Assembly: GCA_016794785.1 (NCBI GenBank)
Contig: JAEUHC010000002.1
Span: forward strand, 62,001 to 126,000
Length of the DNA stretch: 64,000 nucleotides
Origin: Opitutaceae bacterium
GTDB taxonomy: Bacteria > Verrucomicrobiota > Verrucomicrobiia > Opitutales > Opitutaceae
Direction: 5' to 3'
Both the position numbers and the translations under genes were made by a program. Positions 53,452 to 61,855 of the stretch are shown here, piece after piece. Position 1 is the first letter of the stretch; each line of letters starts with the position of its first letter. The notes beneath the pieces were generated by a model. The model had not been told where the DNA came from and ran no database searches. It saw only the letters and a list, made by a program, of their open reading frames with translations.

Positions 53452-54249
53452 ATGAAACGCCGGCAGTTGCGCGGATTCGACCTCAAGCAGATTGAGGGCG
53501 TGGACCAGCTCATCGGCGTCGATGAGGTGGGGCGCGGGGCGTTTGCCGGGCCGGTGGTCGCGGCCGCGGTGGTGGTTTCCCGGGATTTCCTGGAGAGTCG
53601 CTGGGCCGTGACAAAGTCCGGCCGGGTCAACGACTCCAAGCTCCTCAGCGCCGCGCAGCGCGACGAGCTGTGGGCGGAGTTCGAAGAGCTGGCGGCCACA
53701 GGCAAGATCCACGCGAACCACGGCCTCGCGAGCGTGGCCGAGATCGCGGAGCTGAACATCCTGGGCGCGACCAAGCTCGCGATGCGGCGGGCGTTGGGCG
53801 GCATCTATCCGCCGGAGGCGTTTGCGACCGCACCGGAGGAGCCGGACCTGTTTTCGAGCCTGGAGGAGCGGGCGGCATTTCAGCCGGCGGTGTCCGCCCG
53901 CGTGCTGGTGGATGGGCTGCCGCTCCGAGGCTTTCCCTACCCGCACCGGGCCTTCGTGAAAGGCGACTCGCGGTCGCTCTGCATCGCGATGGCCTCGATC
54001 ATCGCCAAGGTGGCGCGGGATCGCCTGATGGTGGGGCTGGAAACAAAATTTCCCGGCTATGGCTTTGCCCAGCACAAGGGCTACGGGACCGAGGAGCACC
54101 GCGATGCCGTGCTGCGGCTCGGGCGGTGCGCGGAGCACCGGGAGGCGTTCTTGCGCAAGCTGCTCGCCGTGCGAGTGGATCCGGCGCAGATGGACTTCCT
54201 CGGCGCGACGGCGGAGGGAGCGGCTGGCGGTGCGATGCCGCCGCCCTGA
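53452..54249 (+). CDS. rnhB: Ribonuclease HII
   Basis: RNase HII cuts RNA in RNA/DNA hybrids and starts ribonucleotide excision. The 265-residue enzyme has the catalytic GVDEVGRGAFAGPVVAAAVV (D24, E25, with the G27-R28-G29 5' phosphate sensor) and KGDSRSLCIAMASIIAKVAR. GYGFAQHKGYGTEEHRDAVL is also diagnostic. A stretch of about 35 residues rich in Pro/Glu (PPEAFATAPEEPDLFSSLEE) is an insertion relative to typical RnhB. I chose the ATG at 53452, which is preceded by a GGGG-rich segment. It converges on the tiny membrane-protein gene with no spacer. Confidence 0.94.
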   Translation: MKRRQLRGFDLKQIEGVDQLIGVDEVGRGAFAGPVVAAAVVVSRDFLESRWAVTKSGRVNDSKLLSAAQRDELWAEFEELAATGKIHANHGLASVAEIAELNILGATKLAMRRALGGIYPPEAFATAPEEPDLFSSLEERAAFQPAVSARVLVDGLPLRGFPYPHRAFVKGDSRSLCIAMASIIAKVARDRLMVGLETKFPGYGFAQHKGYGTEEHRDAVLRLGRCAEHREAFLRKLLAVRVDPAQMDFLGATAEGAAGGAMPPP

Positions 54250-54426
54250 TCAGTGGCGGAGCGGGGCGGCCGCCGTCAGGGTCTGGCCGCTGGTCTGCGC
54301 CTCAGGGGCGACAGGGTGAAACCCGTCGGCATCTTCGTAGCCTTCCTTGGCGGTCAGCGCCGCATACACAGTCACGACCGAGCCGAGGGCGACAAGACCG
54401 AGGAGCGTGTAGAGCGTGGCGACCAT
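54250..54426 (-). CDS. Tiny single-span membrane protein, copy A
   Basis: The 58-residue product starts MVATLYTLLGLVALGSVVTV (one transmembrane helix to about residue 25). A short acidic-aromatic tail EGYEDADGFHPVAPEA and a Pro/Thr-rich end follow. A second protein at 61593-61799 has the same order: helix, then EGFEDESGFH. The shared E-G-Y/F-E-D-x-x-G-F-H motif indicates a small family. No function is known to me. Its stop abuts the rnhB stop. Confidence 0.72.
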   Translation of the reverse strand: MVATLYTLLGLVALGSVVTVYAALTAKEGYEDADGFHPVAPEAQTSGQTLTAAAPLRH

Positions 54427-54553
54427 GGAGGCGAGGGATGGCTAGTTATCGGCCGAACCGCTGGGAGACTTGAGGGGATTCAAGCCAGAATCCGGCCGCT
54501 GACGACGGACGGCTGCTCTACCCGGAGGTGCCCTTTCGGGCGGGGGCGGGATT

Positions 54554-56008
54554 CTACTTCTTGCCTGCCTTGGTGACCGGCGGCTCCTCCGGCAGCCGGC
54601 CGTTGTAGCCCTTGAAGATATCCAGCGGATCCTCGATCACGCCACCCTGGTCTCCGCTCTCGATCAGCCACTGGTCCACGAGCGCGCGCAGCTCCTTCAG
54701 CTTGGCGGCGTGGGCGGGGGTGGTGGCGAGATTTTTGACCTCGTGGGGATCGGCGTTCAGGTCGAACAGCTCCTCGACGGGCTTGCGGTCGGCGGCGAAG
54801 AGCGCGGCCTCGGGCGTGAGCTTCCCTTCCTTGGCGAGCTGTTTCACGAGAACCCAGGTGGGATACTGCGTTTCCTTGTAGGCGTTGTGCTGCATGTAGG
54901 GGATGCCGGGAAAATAGTTGCGGATGTATTTCCACTGCGGGGTGCGGACGGCGCGCATGCGGTCGGTGGAAGCATCCATGCGGTCGCGGGCGGCGAAGAT
55001 GTGGCTGCGCGGGGTCGCGCCGGCGGCGAGAAAGTCGCGCCCTTGCATCACCGCGTTCGGTTTCACGCCGGCGAAGCCGAGCATCGCGGCGGAGATGTCG
55101 ATCGCGGAGATCATCTGCGAATCGACCGTGCCGGCGCGGCGGCGGTCGGGCCAAGCGATGAGGAGCGGGATGGAGATGCCGCCGTCGTAGAGAAACTGCT
55201 TCGAGCGGAAGAGGCACTGGCCGTTGTCGCCGATGAAGACGATGATGGTGTCCTGGGCGAGGCCGTCCTTCTCCAGTCGCGCGAGCACTTCGCCGACGTA
55301 GGAATCCATGAGCGCGATCGCGTCGAGGTAGTTGGCGTATTCTTCGCGGGCCACGGGGTGATCGGGGTAGTAGGGCGGCAGCTTCAGCTTCGCTGGGTCC
55401 ACGCGGCCGACCGGGGAATCCTTTGAGCGCACGAGCGTCCAGCCGGGGCCCTTGTGACTCTCTTGGATCGTGATTTGGGCGAAGAAAGGCTGGCCCGGCT
55501 TGCGTCCGTTCCAGTCGCGACCGTCGAAGGGCGGCGTGGGCGTGAGGAAGTTGAAATCGGTTTTGCCCGCGCCGTCCGAGCCGGTGATGCGCAGGCCTCC
55601 CGACGTGGCTTTCCGGGCCCGGTCCGGGCCGGCGGAGAGGTTGGCGGTGTAGTAGCCGGCGTCGCGGAAGTAATCGGTGATCGTGCGCACGCCGGCGGGG
55701 AGCGGTTTCTTGTTCCATTGCCAGGTGCGATGCTGATGCGCGCCGATGGTCGTCTGATACATGCCGGTCATGATCGCGGAACGGCTCGTGGAGCAGACGG
55801 GCGCGGTGGTGAACGCGTTGGTGTAGCGGACGCCGCGCGCGGCCAGCCGATCGAGATGAGGCGTGCTGACGAGAGGAGTGCCGTAGCAGCTGAGCTGCGG
55901 CCCGATGTCCTCGGCGAGGATGAAGAGGATGTTGGGCTTGGACGCAGTCGCGCCGCGGGCGACGACGACAAGGGCGATGAGCAAGGGGAGGGAGCGCAGG
56001 AGCTTCAT
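54554..56008 (-). CDS. Exported sulfatase with non-standard active-site signature
   Basis: The 484-residue type I sulfatase has a signal peptide (LPLLIALVVVARGATA), the metal-binding start NILFILAEDIGPQ, and the formylglycine site VCSTSRSAIMTG with C72. The canonical C-x-P/A-x-R reads C-S-T-S-R here, with threonine in place of proline. Further family segments are DNGQCLFRSKQFLYDGGISI, IDISAAMLGFAGV and LFDLNADPHEVKNLA. Anaerobic maturase or FGE genes are not visible. It should cut sulfate esters from a polysaccharide or sulfolipid in the periplasm. It is divergent from the giant protein gene. Confidence 0.9.
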   Translation of the reverse strand: MKLLRSLPLLIALVVVARGATASKPNILFILAEDIGPQLSCYGTPLVSTPHLDRLAARGVRYTNAFTTAPVCSTSRSAIMTGMYQTTIGAHQHRTWQWNKKPLPAGVRTITDYFRDAGYYTANLSAGPDRARKATSGGLRITGSDGAGKTDFNFLTPTPPFDGRDWNGRKPGQPFFAQITIQESHKGPGWTLVRSKDSPVGRVDPAKLKLPPYYPDHPVAREEYANYLDAIALMDSYVGEVLARLEKDGLAQDTIIVFIGDNGQCLFRSKQFLYDGGISIPLLIAWPDRRRAGTVDSQMISAIDISAAMLGFAGVKPNAVMQGRDFLAAGATPRSHIFAARDRMDASTDRMRAVRTPQWKYIRNYFPGIPYMQHNAYKETQYPTWVLVKQLAKEGKLTPEAALFAADRKPVEELFDLNADPHEVKNLATTPAHAAKLKELRALVDQWLIESGDQGGVIEDPLDIFKGYNGRLPEEPPVTKAGKK

Positions 56009-56229
56009 GGTGGAGATGGGGGATTCCGGTTGCTTGCGGATTGGCGGGAGCGCGCCGCAGGCGCAACGGGCACGCGAACTTGGCCGGCGCCGGTTGCACC
56101 GTCCAGTGTTTCGGCGAGTATTGTTGGTGGCGGCGCGGAGTTCTTTCCGAGAAACCGGCCGGGCTTAACAGGTTCACCCAGAATTCAGCGTGCACGATCT
56201 GACGATTCGCATCACATCTGCTCCCTCCC

Positions 56230-59200
56230 ATGCCGCGTTCCCTCCTGTTTCTTGCCGCCTTGGTTATTGGTCTCGTGTCACGCGTGCAGGCCGCGTCGCC
56301 CGCCGTGCTCGAGATTCGCGAAGGCGACTCGATTTGCCTCGTCGGCAACACGCTCGCCGAGCGCCTCCAGCACTTCAACCACTGGGAAACCCTGCTGCAC
56401 CAGCGCTTCCCGCGGCACCGCCTCGTCGTGCGCAACCTCGCGTGGCCGGCCGACGAAGTCGTGCTGCGCCCGCGCGCCGAGGGCTTCGGCACGCCGGAGG
56501 AGCACCTCACGTTCAGCAAGGCCGACGTGATCCTGGCGTTCTTCGGCTTCAACGAGTCCTTTGCCGGCCCCGCCGGCCTTGAGCGCTTCAAGGCCGATCT
56601 CGACGAGTGGTTGGCCGCGACTCTCAAGGCCAATTTCTCCGGCAAGGGCGCGCCGCGCGTCGCCCTCGTCTCGCCCATCGCGCACGAGAATCTCCGGAGC
56701 CCGCATCTGCCGGACGGCTCGGCCAACAACCGCAATCTCGAACTCTACACGGCCGCCATGCGCGATGTTGCCGCGAAGCACAGCGTGGTGTTCGCGGATG
56801 TGTTTGCGCCGACGCGCCGGCTCTTCGCCGACAACCGGGGCGCCGTCTTCACCCTCAACGGCGTGCATCTAAACGAGCGCGGCGACGCGGCGTTTGCGCC
56901 CATCCTCGACCGTGCGCTTTTCGGCGGCACCGCCGCCGAGCCGAGCGTCAACGAGGGCCTGCGCGCCGCCGTCGCGGACAAGAGTTTCCACTGGTATCAC
57001 CGCTACCGGATCGTTGATTCCTACTACGTTTATGGCGGCCGGTCCGGCCTCAAGTTTGCCGACGGCGAACAGGCCAACCGCGACGTGATGGAGCGGGAGC
57101 GCGCCGTGCTCGATGTGATGGTGTTCAATCGCGATCAACGCATCTGGTCACTCGCGCGCGACGGTGGCGTGCCTGCGCGGGTCGACGACAGCAACGTCCC
57201 GCCGTTCCTGCCGGTCGCGACCTACTTCGGCCTCGGCAAGAAGACCGATGCCGGGGCCAACACCGGCCAGACCAGCAAGACCGCCGAGGGCGATTCGGCC
57301 AAGATCCTCTCGGCCGCCGAGACGCTCAAGGGCTTCACCCTTGCACCCGGCTACGCGATCAACCTCTTCGCCGGCGAGGAGCAGTTCCCCGAGCTCGGCA
57401 ACGCCACCGCCACCGCGTTCGATGCGCAGGGCCGCCTCTGGGTCTCCGTCATGCCCACCTATCCGCAGTGGCGCCCGGGCGAGCCGATGAATGACAAGCT
57501 CATCATCCTCACCGACACCGACGGCGATGGAAAAGCGGATCAACTCAAAGTCTTCGCCGACGATCTCCACATCCCGATCGGCTTCGAGTTTTGGAATGGC
57601 GGCGTGATTGTCGGCGGGCAGCGCGAGCTGCTGTTTCTCAAGGACACCAACGGCGACGACCGCGCCGATGTGCGCCAGATCCTCCTCAGCGGCTTCGACT
57701 CCGCCGACAGCCACCACGTGATCAACCAGTTCACGTTTGATCCGGGCGGTGCGCTGTATTTCCAGGAAGGCACTTTCCATTTTTCGCAGGTCGAGACGCC
57801 CTACGGCCCCGTGCGCTCGAAGAACGCGGCGACCTACCGCTACGAGCCGCTCACGCACAAACTCGATGTCTTCATCGCCTACAACTACGCCAACCCCCAC
57901 GGCCAGACCTTCGACCGCTGGGGCCAGAGCTTCATCTCGGACTCGTCTGGCGGCGCGAACTACTTCGGCACGGCCATCTCCGGCCATCTCCCGTATCCCG
58001 ACAAGCACCCGACGCTGAAGCAGTTTTTCCCGAAGCGCGTGCGTCCGACGAGCGGGTGCGAGTTTGTCACTTCGCGGCATTTCCCCGACGAGGCGCAGGG
58101 GCTCTTCCTGCTCAACAACACCATCGGTGTGCAGGGCATCCTGCAGCACACGGTGAAGCAGGTCGGGAGCGGTTTCGAGGGGAAAGAAATCGAGCCGTTG
58201 CTCATGAGCGACGACCGCAACTTCCGTCCCGTGGACATGGAATTCGGCCCCGACGGCGCGCTCTACATCACCGATTGGCAGGAGGCGCTCATCGGCCACA
58301 TGCAGTATTCCATCCGCGATCCGTTGCGCGACCGCGTCCACGCCCGCATCTGGCGCATCACATATCCTTCGCGTCCGCTTGTGCCCATCACGCCCATCGC
58401 CGGCGAGCCCATCGAAAAACTCCTCGAGGCGCTAAAGCTCCCCGAGGATCGCACCCGCCTCCGGGCCAAGCAGGAACTTGCCACTCGAGCGCCCGGGCAG
58501 GTGCTTCCCGCGGTGCAGCGCTGGCTCGCGGCGCTCGATGCCACGGCGCCGGGCTATCAGCATCAGCGCGCCGAGGCGCTCTGGGTGCACCAATGGTTCA
58601 ATGTCGTGAATCTGCCGCTCCTCCGCGAGCAGCTCCGCGCCGCCGAGCCGATGGCCCGCGCCGCGGCGACGCGCGTGCTCTGCTACTGGCGCGATCGCGT
58701 GCCCGAGGCGCTCGATCTGCTCATGACGCAGGCGAAGGACGAACACCCGATCGTCCGCCTCGAGGCCGTGCGCGCGGCGAGTTTTTTCAAGGGCATCAAG
58801 GCCGTCGAGGTCGCCCTCGAAATCCTCAACCACGAACGCGACTATTACCTCGATTACGTGCTGGAGGAGACGATGCGCGCCCTCGCGCCGTCGCCGGCCG
58901 ACGTCAAGGATCCGCGCGGCCTCCAGTTCGTGCTCGGCCGCATGTCCAACGCGGAACTTGAGAAGGCGCCCGCGCTCGAACCCGTCTGGCTCGCCCAGGT
59001 CGAGCGCAAGGGGCTCGATCCGGCGGTGCGCGAGACGGCGCTCACGGCGCTGGCCGCCCTGCGCAAGACCACGCGCGAGGCCGAAATCGTCGCCGCCCTC
59101 TCGCGCATGGACGAGCGCGGCAAGGACACCGGCGCCGCCGATGAACTCGGCCGCCTACTCGCCGCCTCGCCCCGCCCGTCGCTCACGGCCTTGCGCTCCG

Positions 59201-60216
59201 AGATTCAGCGGCTCGCCTCCAAGGACCCCGCGCTCGCCCCGGCCCGCCGTGCGGCGATTATCGCCCGTGCCGTGATCGACGACGATGCGGCCAATGTCTG
59301 GGACATGACCGCCGTGAAGGCCGATTCGCGCGTGCTCCTGCTCGATGGCCTGGCCCTCTTGGGCGACGCCGCGCTGCGCGCCAAGTTTTTCCCGCGCGTC
59401 GCCGCGCTTTTTGACCCGGATGCGCCGCGGCCCCTCGGAGCGGTCCGCACCGCCGCGCTGCGCGCGCTGCCATTGCTCGGCGAGGCCAACGCCACGGCGA
59501 GCTTCGCCATCCTCGCGCGCGAGTATGCCGGCGGCGTGCAGCGCCCCGTCATCACCCGGGCGCTGCTGGCCTTGCCTCGCACTGCTTGGGAGGCCAAGTC
59601 CGCCGCCGAGATTGCGGCGAACCTGCTGGCCCACGCGAAAGCCGTGCCCGTCGATCGCCGCACCGCGCAGGATTTCGTCGAGACTGTGCAGCTCGGCACC
59701 GAGCTCGCCGCTTTGCTGCCCGCCGAGGAAGGCGCCCGCACCCGCAAGGCCCTCCGTGAGCTGGGAGTGGCTGTTTTCATCGTGAAGACCCTGCGCGAAC
59801 AGATGAAGTTCGATGTCCCCCAGCTCGTGGTCGAGGCCGGCAAGCCCTTCGAGATCATCTTTGAGAACACGGACATCATGCCGCACAACCTCGTCGTCGT
59901 GCAGCCCGGCACGCGCGAGGCAATCGGCACCGCGGCGATGACCATGCCCGCCACGCCCGACAAAGCCGGCCGCCTCTACGTGCCCGATCATCCTGGCGTG
60001 ATCGCGGCGACCAAGATGCTCGAGCCGGGCCAGAAGGAGCGGCTGCGTGTCACCGCGCCGAAGGAACCCGGGATTTACGAATACGTCTGCACGTTTCCCG
60101 GCCACTGGACCATCATGTGGGGCAAGTTGATTGTGGTGACGGATGTGGATGCCGTGCCGGCCGCGGCGCCCGCGCCTGCGACTCCGCCCGGCGCGCACCA
60201 CAAGCACACGCCATGA
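56230..60216 (+). CDS. Giant exported propeller/HEAT protein with azurin-like copper domain
   Basis: The 1328-residue protein has a signal peptide and then an SGNH-hydrolase-like domain (about 25-240: REGDSICLVGNTLAERLQHF, with FFGFNESFAGPA). A PVC-type beta-propeller of the membrane-bound dehydrogenase class covers about 350-730 (FDAQGRLWVSVMPTYPQWRP, MEFGPDGALYITDWQEALIG). HEAT-like helical repeats cover about 740-1180. A C-terminal cupredoxin has type 1 copper ligands H1219 (IMPHNLVV), C1287, H1292 and M1296 (CTFPGHWTIM). The C-x4-H-x3-M spacing matches azurin. Heme-binding CxxCH, common in this propeller group, is absent. An extracytoplasmic oxidation role is inferred. The stop overlaps the next gene. 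Confidence 0.88.
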   Translation: MPRSLLFLAALVIGLVSRVQAASPAVLEIREGDSICLVGNTLAERLQHFNHWETLLHQRFPRHRLVVRNLAWPADEVVLRPRAEGFGTPEEHLTFSKADVILAFFGFNESFAGPAGLERFKADLDEWLAATLKANFSGKGAPRVALVSPIAHENLRSPHLPDGSANNRNLELYTAAMRDVAAKHSVVFADVFAPTRRLFADNRGAVFTLNGVHLNERGDAAFAPILDRALFGGTAAEPSVNEGLRAAVADKSFHWYHRYRIVDSYYVYGGRSGLKFADGEQANRDVMERERAVLDVMVFNRDQRIWSLARDGGVPARVDDSNVPPFLPVATYFGLGKKTDAGANTGQTSKTAEGDSAKILSAAETLKGFTLAPGYAINLFAGEEQFPELGNATATAFDAQGRLWVSVMPTYPQWRPGEPMNDKLIILTDTDGDGKADQLKVFADDLHIPIGFEFWNGGVIVGGQRELLFLKDTNGDDRADVRQILLSGFDSADSHHVINQFTFDPGGALYFQEGTFHFSQVETPYGPVRSKNAATYRYEPLTHKLDVFIAYNYANPHGQTFDRWGQSFISDSSGGANYFGTAISGHLPYPDKHPTLKQFFPKRVRPTSGCEFVTSRHFPDEAQGLFLLNNTIGVQGILQHTVKQVGSGFEGKEIEPLLMSDDRNFRPVDMEFGPDGALYITDWQEALIGHMQYSIRDPLRDRVHARIWRITYPSRPLVPITPIAGEPIEKLLEALKLPEDRTRLRAKQELATRAPGQVLPAVQRWLAALDATAPGYQHQRAEALWVHQWFNVVNLPLLREQLRAAEPMARAAATRVLCYWRDRVPEALDLLMTQAKDEHPIVRLEAVRAASFFKGIKAVEVALEILNHERDYYLDYVLEETMRALAPSPADVKDPRGLQFVLGRMSNAELEKAPALEPVWLAQVERKGLDPAVRETALTALAALRKTTREAEIVAALSRMDERGKDTGAADELGRLLAASPRPSLTALRSEIQRLASKDPALAPARRAAIIARAVIDDDAANVWDMTAVKADSRVLLLDGLALLGDAALRAKFFPRVAALFDPDAPRPLGAVRTAALRALPLLGEANATASFAILAREYAGGVQRPVITRALLALPRTAWEAKSAAEIAANLLAHAKAVPVDRRTAQDFVETVQLGTELAALLPAEEGARTRKALRELGVAVFIVKTLREQMKFDVPQLVVEAGKPFEIIFENTDIMPHNLVVVQPGTREAIGTAAMTMPATPDKAGRLYVPDHPGVIAATKMLEPGQKERLRVTAPKEPGIYEYVCTFPGHWTIMWGKLIVVTDVDAVPAAAPAPATPPGAHHKHTP

Positions 60217-61388
60217 AACGCCGGGAGTTCCTCCATCAGGCCGGCGGCTTTGCCGCCATGGCGCTCGCCGCGCGAGCGGCCGCGGCGGAGGGCGCTCCGG
60301 TGTTGAAAGCCGCGATCATCGGGCACACGGGCCGGGGAAATTTTGGCCACGGCCTCGATGTGATTTTCAACGACCGCCCCGGCATCGAGGTCGTCGCGGC
60401 CGCCGATCCGGATCCGGCGGGCCGGGCCCGGGCGCAGAAGGCGGCGCGGGCCGCGCGAGCCTACGCCGACTATCGGGAAATGCTGGAGAAGGAAAAGCCG
60501 CAGCTCGTGAGCGTCGCTCCGCGCCTGACCGATCAGCGCCACGCCATGGTCAGCGCGGCGCTGGCCGCGGGGGCGCACGTCTATTGCGAAAAGCCCTTCA
60601 TGCGCACGCTGGCGGAGGCGGACGACATCCTGTCGCAGGCCGCTCGTGTCCGCCGCAAAATCGCCGTGGCGCATCAGGGGCGGGTTTCACCGGCGACGTT
60701 GCTGCTCAAGCGGAGGCTCGACGAAGGCCTGATCGGCGACCTCATCGAAATCCGGGCGCATGGAAAACAGGATCGCCGGGCGGGCGGGGAGGACATGGTC
60801 GTGCTGGGCACGCACCAGTTTGATCTTGTGCGTTTCATCGCGGGAGATCCGCTGTGGTGCACGGCGCGCATCCTCCAGCGCGGGCGGGAAGTGAGGCGGG
60901 CCGACATCCGTGCCGCGACGGAGGACATCGGCCCGGTGATCGGCGATGAGATCGAGGCGATGTTCGCTTTTCCGCTCGGCGTGAATGTCCATTACACCAG
61001 TCGCGCTCGCAATGCCGCGGCAGCCGGTCCTTGGGCCATCGAAGTGATCGGGACCAAGGGGCGGATGCGCCTGCTGTGCGACCCGCACACTCAGGCGCTG
61101 GTGATGCGCGAATCGCCGCTTTCCTCGACGGGCCAGACACGCGAGTGGCTGCCGCTTACGGACGAGACGACCGACACGCCGACGGCCCGGGACGCCAGCT
61201 TCGCGGCAGCCAACGGCCGGGTGGTCGACGACTGGCTTGCCGCCATCGCGGCGAACCGTGAGCCCGTGTGCAACGGCCACGCCGCGATGTGCTCCTTGGA
61301 GATGATCCACGCGGTGTTTACCGCGGGTCTGTCGGGTGGCCGGGTCGCGATCCCATTGGCGAGCCGGGCCCATCCGTTGGCGGGATAG
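60213..61388 (+). CDS. Tat-exported Gfo/Idh/MocA oxidoreductase
   Basis: The 391-residue protein has a twin-arginine signal (MKRREFLHQAGGFAAMALAA). The NAD(P)-binding fold carries AAIIGHTGRGNFGHGLDVIF and the motif EKP in VYCEKPFMRTLAEA, followed by the MocA C-terminal domain (MVVLGTHQFDLVRFIAGDPL). The catalytic K-P and H-x-x-D positions are retained. Relatives oxidise or isomerise sugars and inositols. Its ATG overlaps the TGA of the 1328-residue protein gene, so the two are coupled and perhaps act on the same substrate. Confidence 0.9.
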   Translation: MKRREFLHQAGGFAAMALAARAAAAEGAPVLKAAIIGHTGRGNFGHGLDVIFNDRPGIEVVAAADPDPAGRARAQKAARAARAYADYREMLEKEKPQLVSVAPRLTDQRHAMVSAALAAGAHVYCEKPFMRTLAEADDILSQAARVRRKIAVAHQGRVSPATLLLKRRLDEGLIGDLIEIRAHGKQDRRAGGEDMVVLGTHQFDLVRFIAGDPLWCTARILQRGREVRRADIRAATEDIGPVIGDEIEAMFAFPLGVNVHYTSRARNAAAAGPWAIEVIGTKGRMRLLCDPHTQALVMRESPLSSTGQTREWLPLTDETTDTPTARDASFAAANGRVVDDWLAAIAANREPVCNGHAAMCSLEMIHAVFTAGLSGGRVAIPLASRAHPLAG

Positions 61389-61592
61389 GGGACTTTGGAC
61401 TCACGCAAGATTCATGGCACCTGCGGATTCCGCTCGTGTCGTAGGGCACTGCTTTCATCGTCGGCGCGCAGGTCCCCTCCTGTTGCCCGGCTTTCTTCAA
61501 AAACCCTGTAAAACTGCCCGCTGCTTTTACCCACCTCTTGAGCGTAGCACCGCGAATAGGCGGAATGCGCGTTCTCTGGTATCTTACTAATC

Positions 61593-61799
61593 ATGCAATC
61601 CGCACTCACAGTCTTCTGGATTTTGTCGGGCCTCGGATTTGCTGCCGGTATCATTGTTACGGTTGTCGGGCTCATTCGGGCCCCCGAGGGATTCGAGGAC
61701 GAATCCGGTTTCCATCATGCCGAATCGTCCGCCTCGCGCAAAGCCAAGCTGGCCAATGCGGGCCACGCGGTGCGGCCGAGCCAGCCGGAACTGGCCTGA
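61593..61799 (+). CDS. Tiny single-span membrane protein, copy B
   Basis: The 68-residue product has an N-terminal helix (ALTVFWILSGLGFAAGIIVT, then VVGLIRA). The motif EGFEDESGFHHAESSAS and a basic, Pro-containing tail follow. It matches the organisation and the E-G-F/Y-E-D-x-x-G-F-H motif of the 58-residue protein at 54250-54426. It lies alone in a 204-base gap after the Gfo/Idh gene and 57 bases from the convergent FG-GAP gene. No function is known. Confidence 0.72.
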   Translation: MQSALTVFWILSGLGFAAGIIVTVVGLIRAPEGFEDESGFHHAESSASRKAKLANAGHAVRPSQPELA

Positions 61800-61855
61800 A
61801 CGGACAAGACGCCGGCCGGAGACGGACCGCGGTGGCCAGCCCATGCGCTCGGCAT

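Noticed and set aside
56230..60216. Heme-binding CxxCH in the giant propeller protein
   Set aside because: None of its cysteines is in a CxxCH motif; the C-terminal cysteine is in a cupredoxin pattern.
61389..61592. A tRNA or small RNA in the gap before the tiny membrane gene
   Set aside because: No cloverleaf, CCA-adjacent acceptor stem or terminator was found by eye; only ordinary intergenic sequence is visible.
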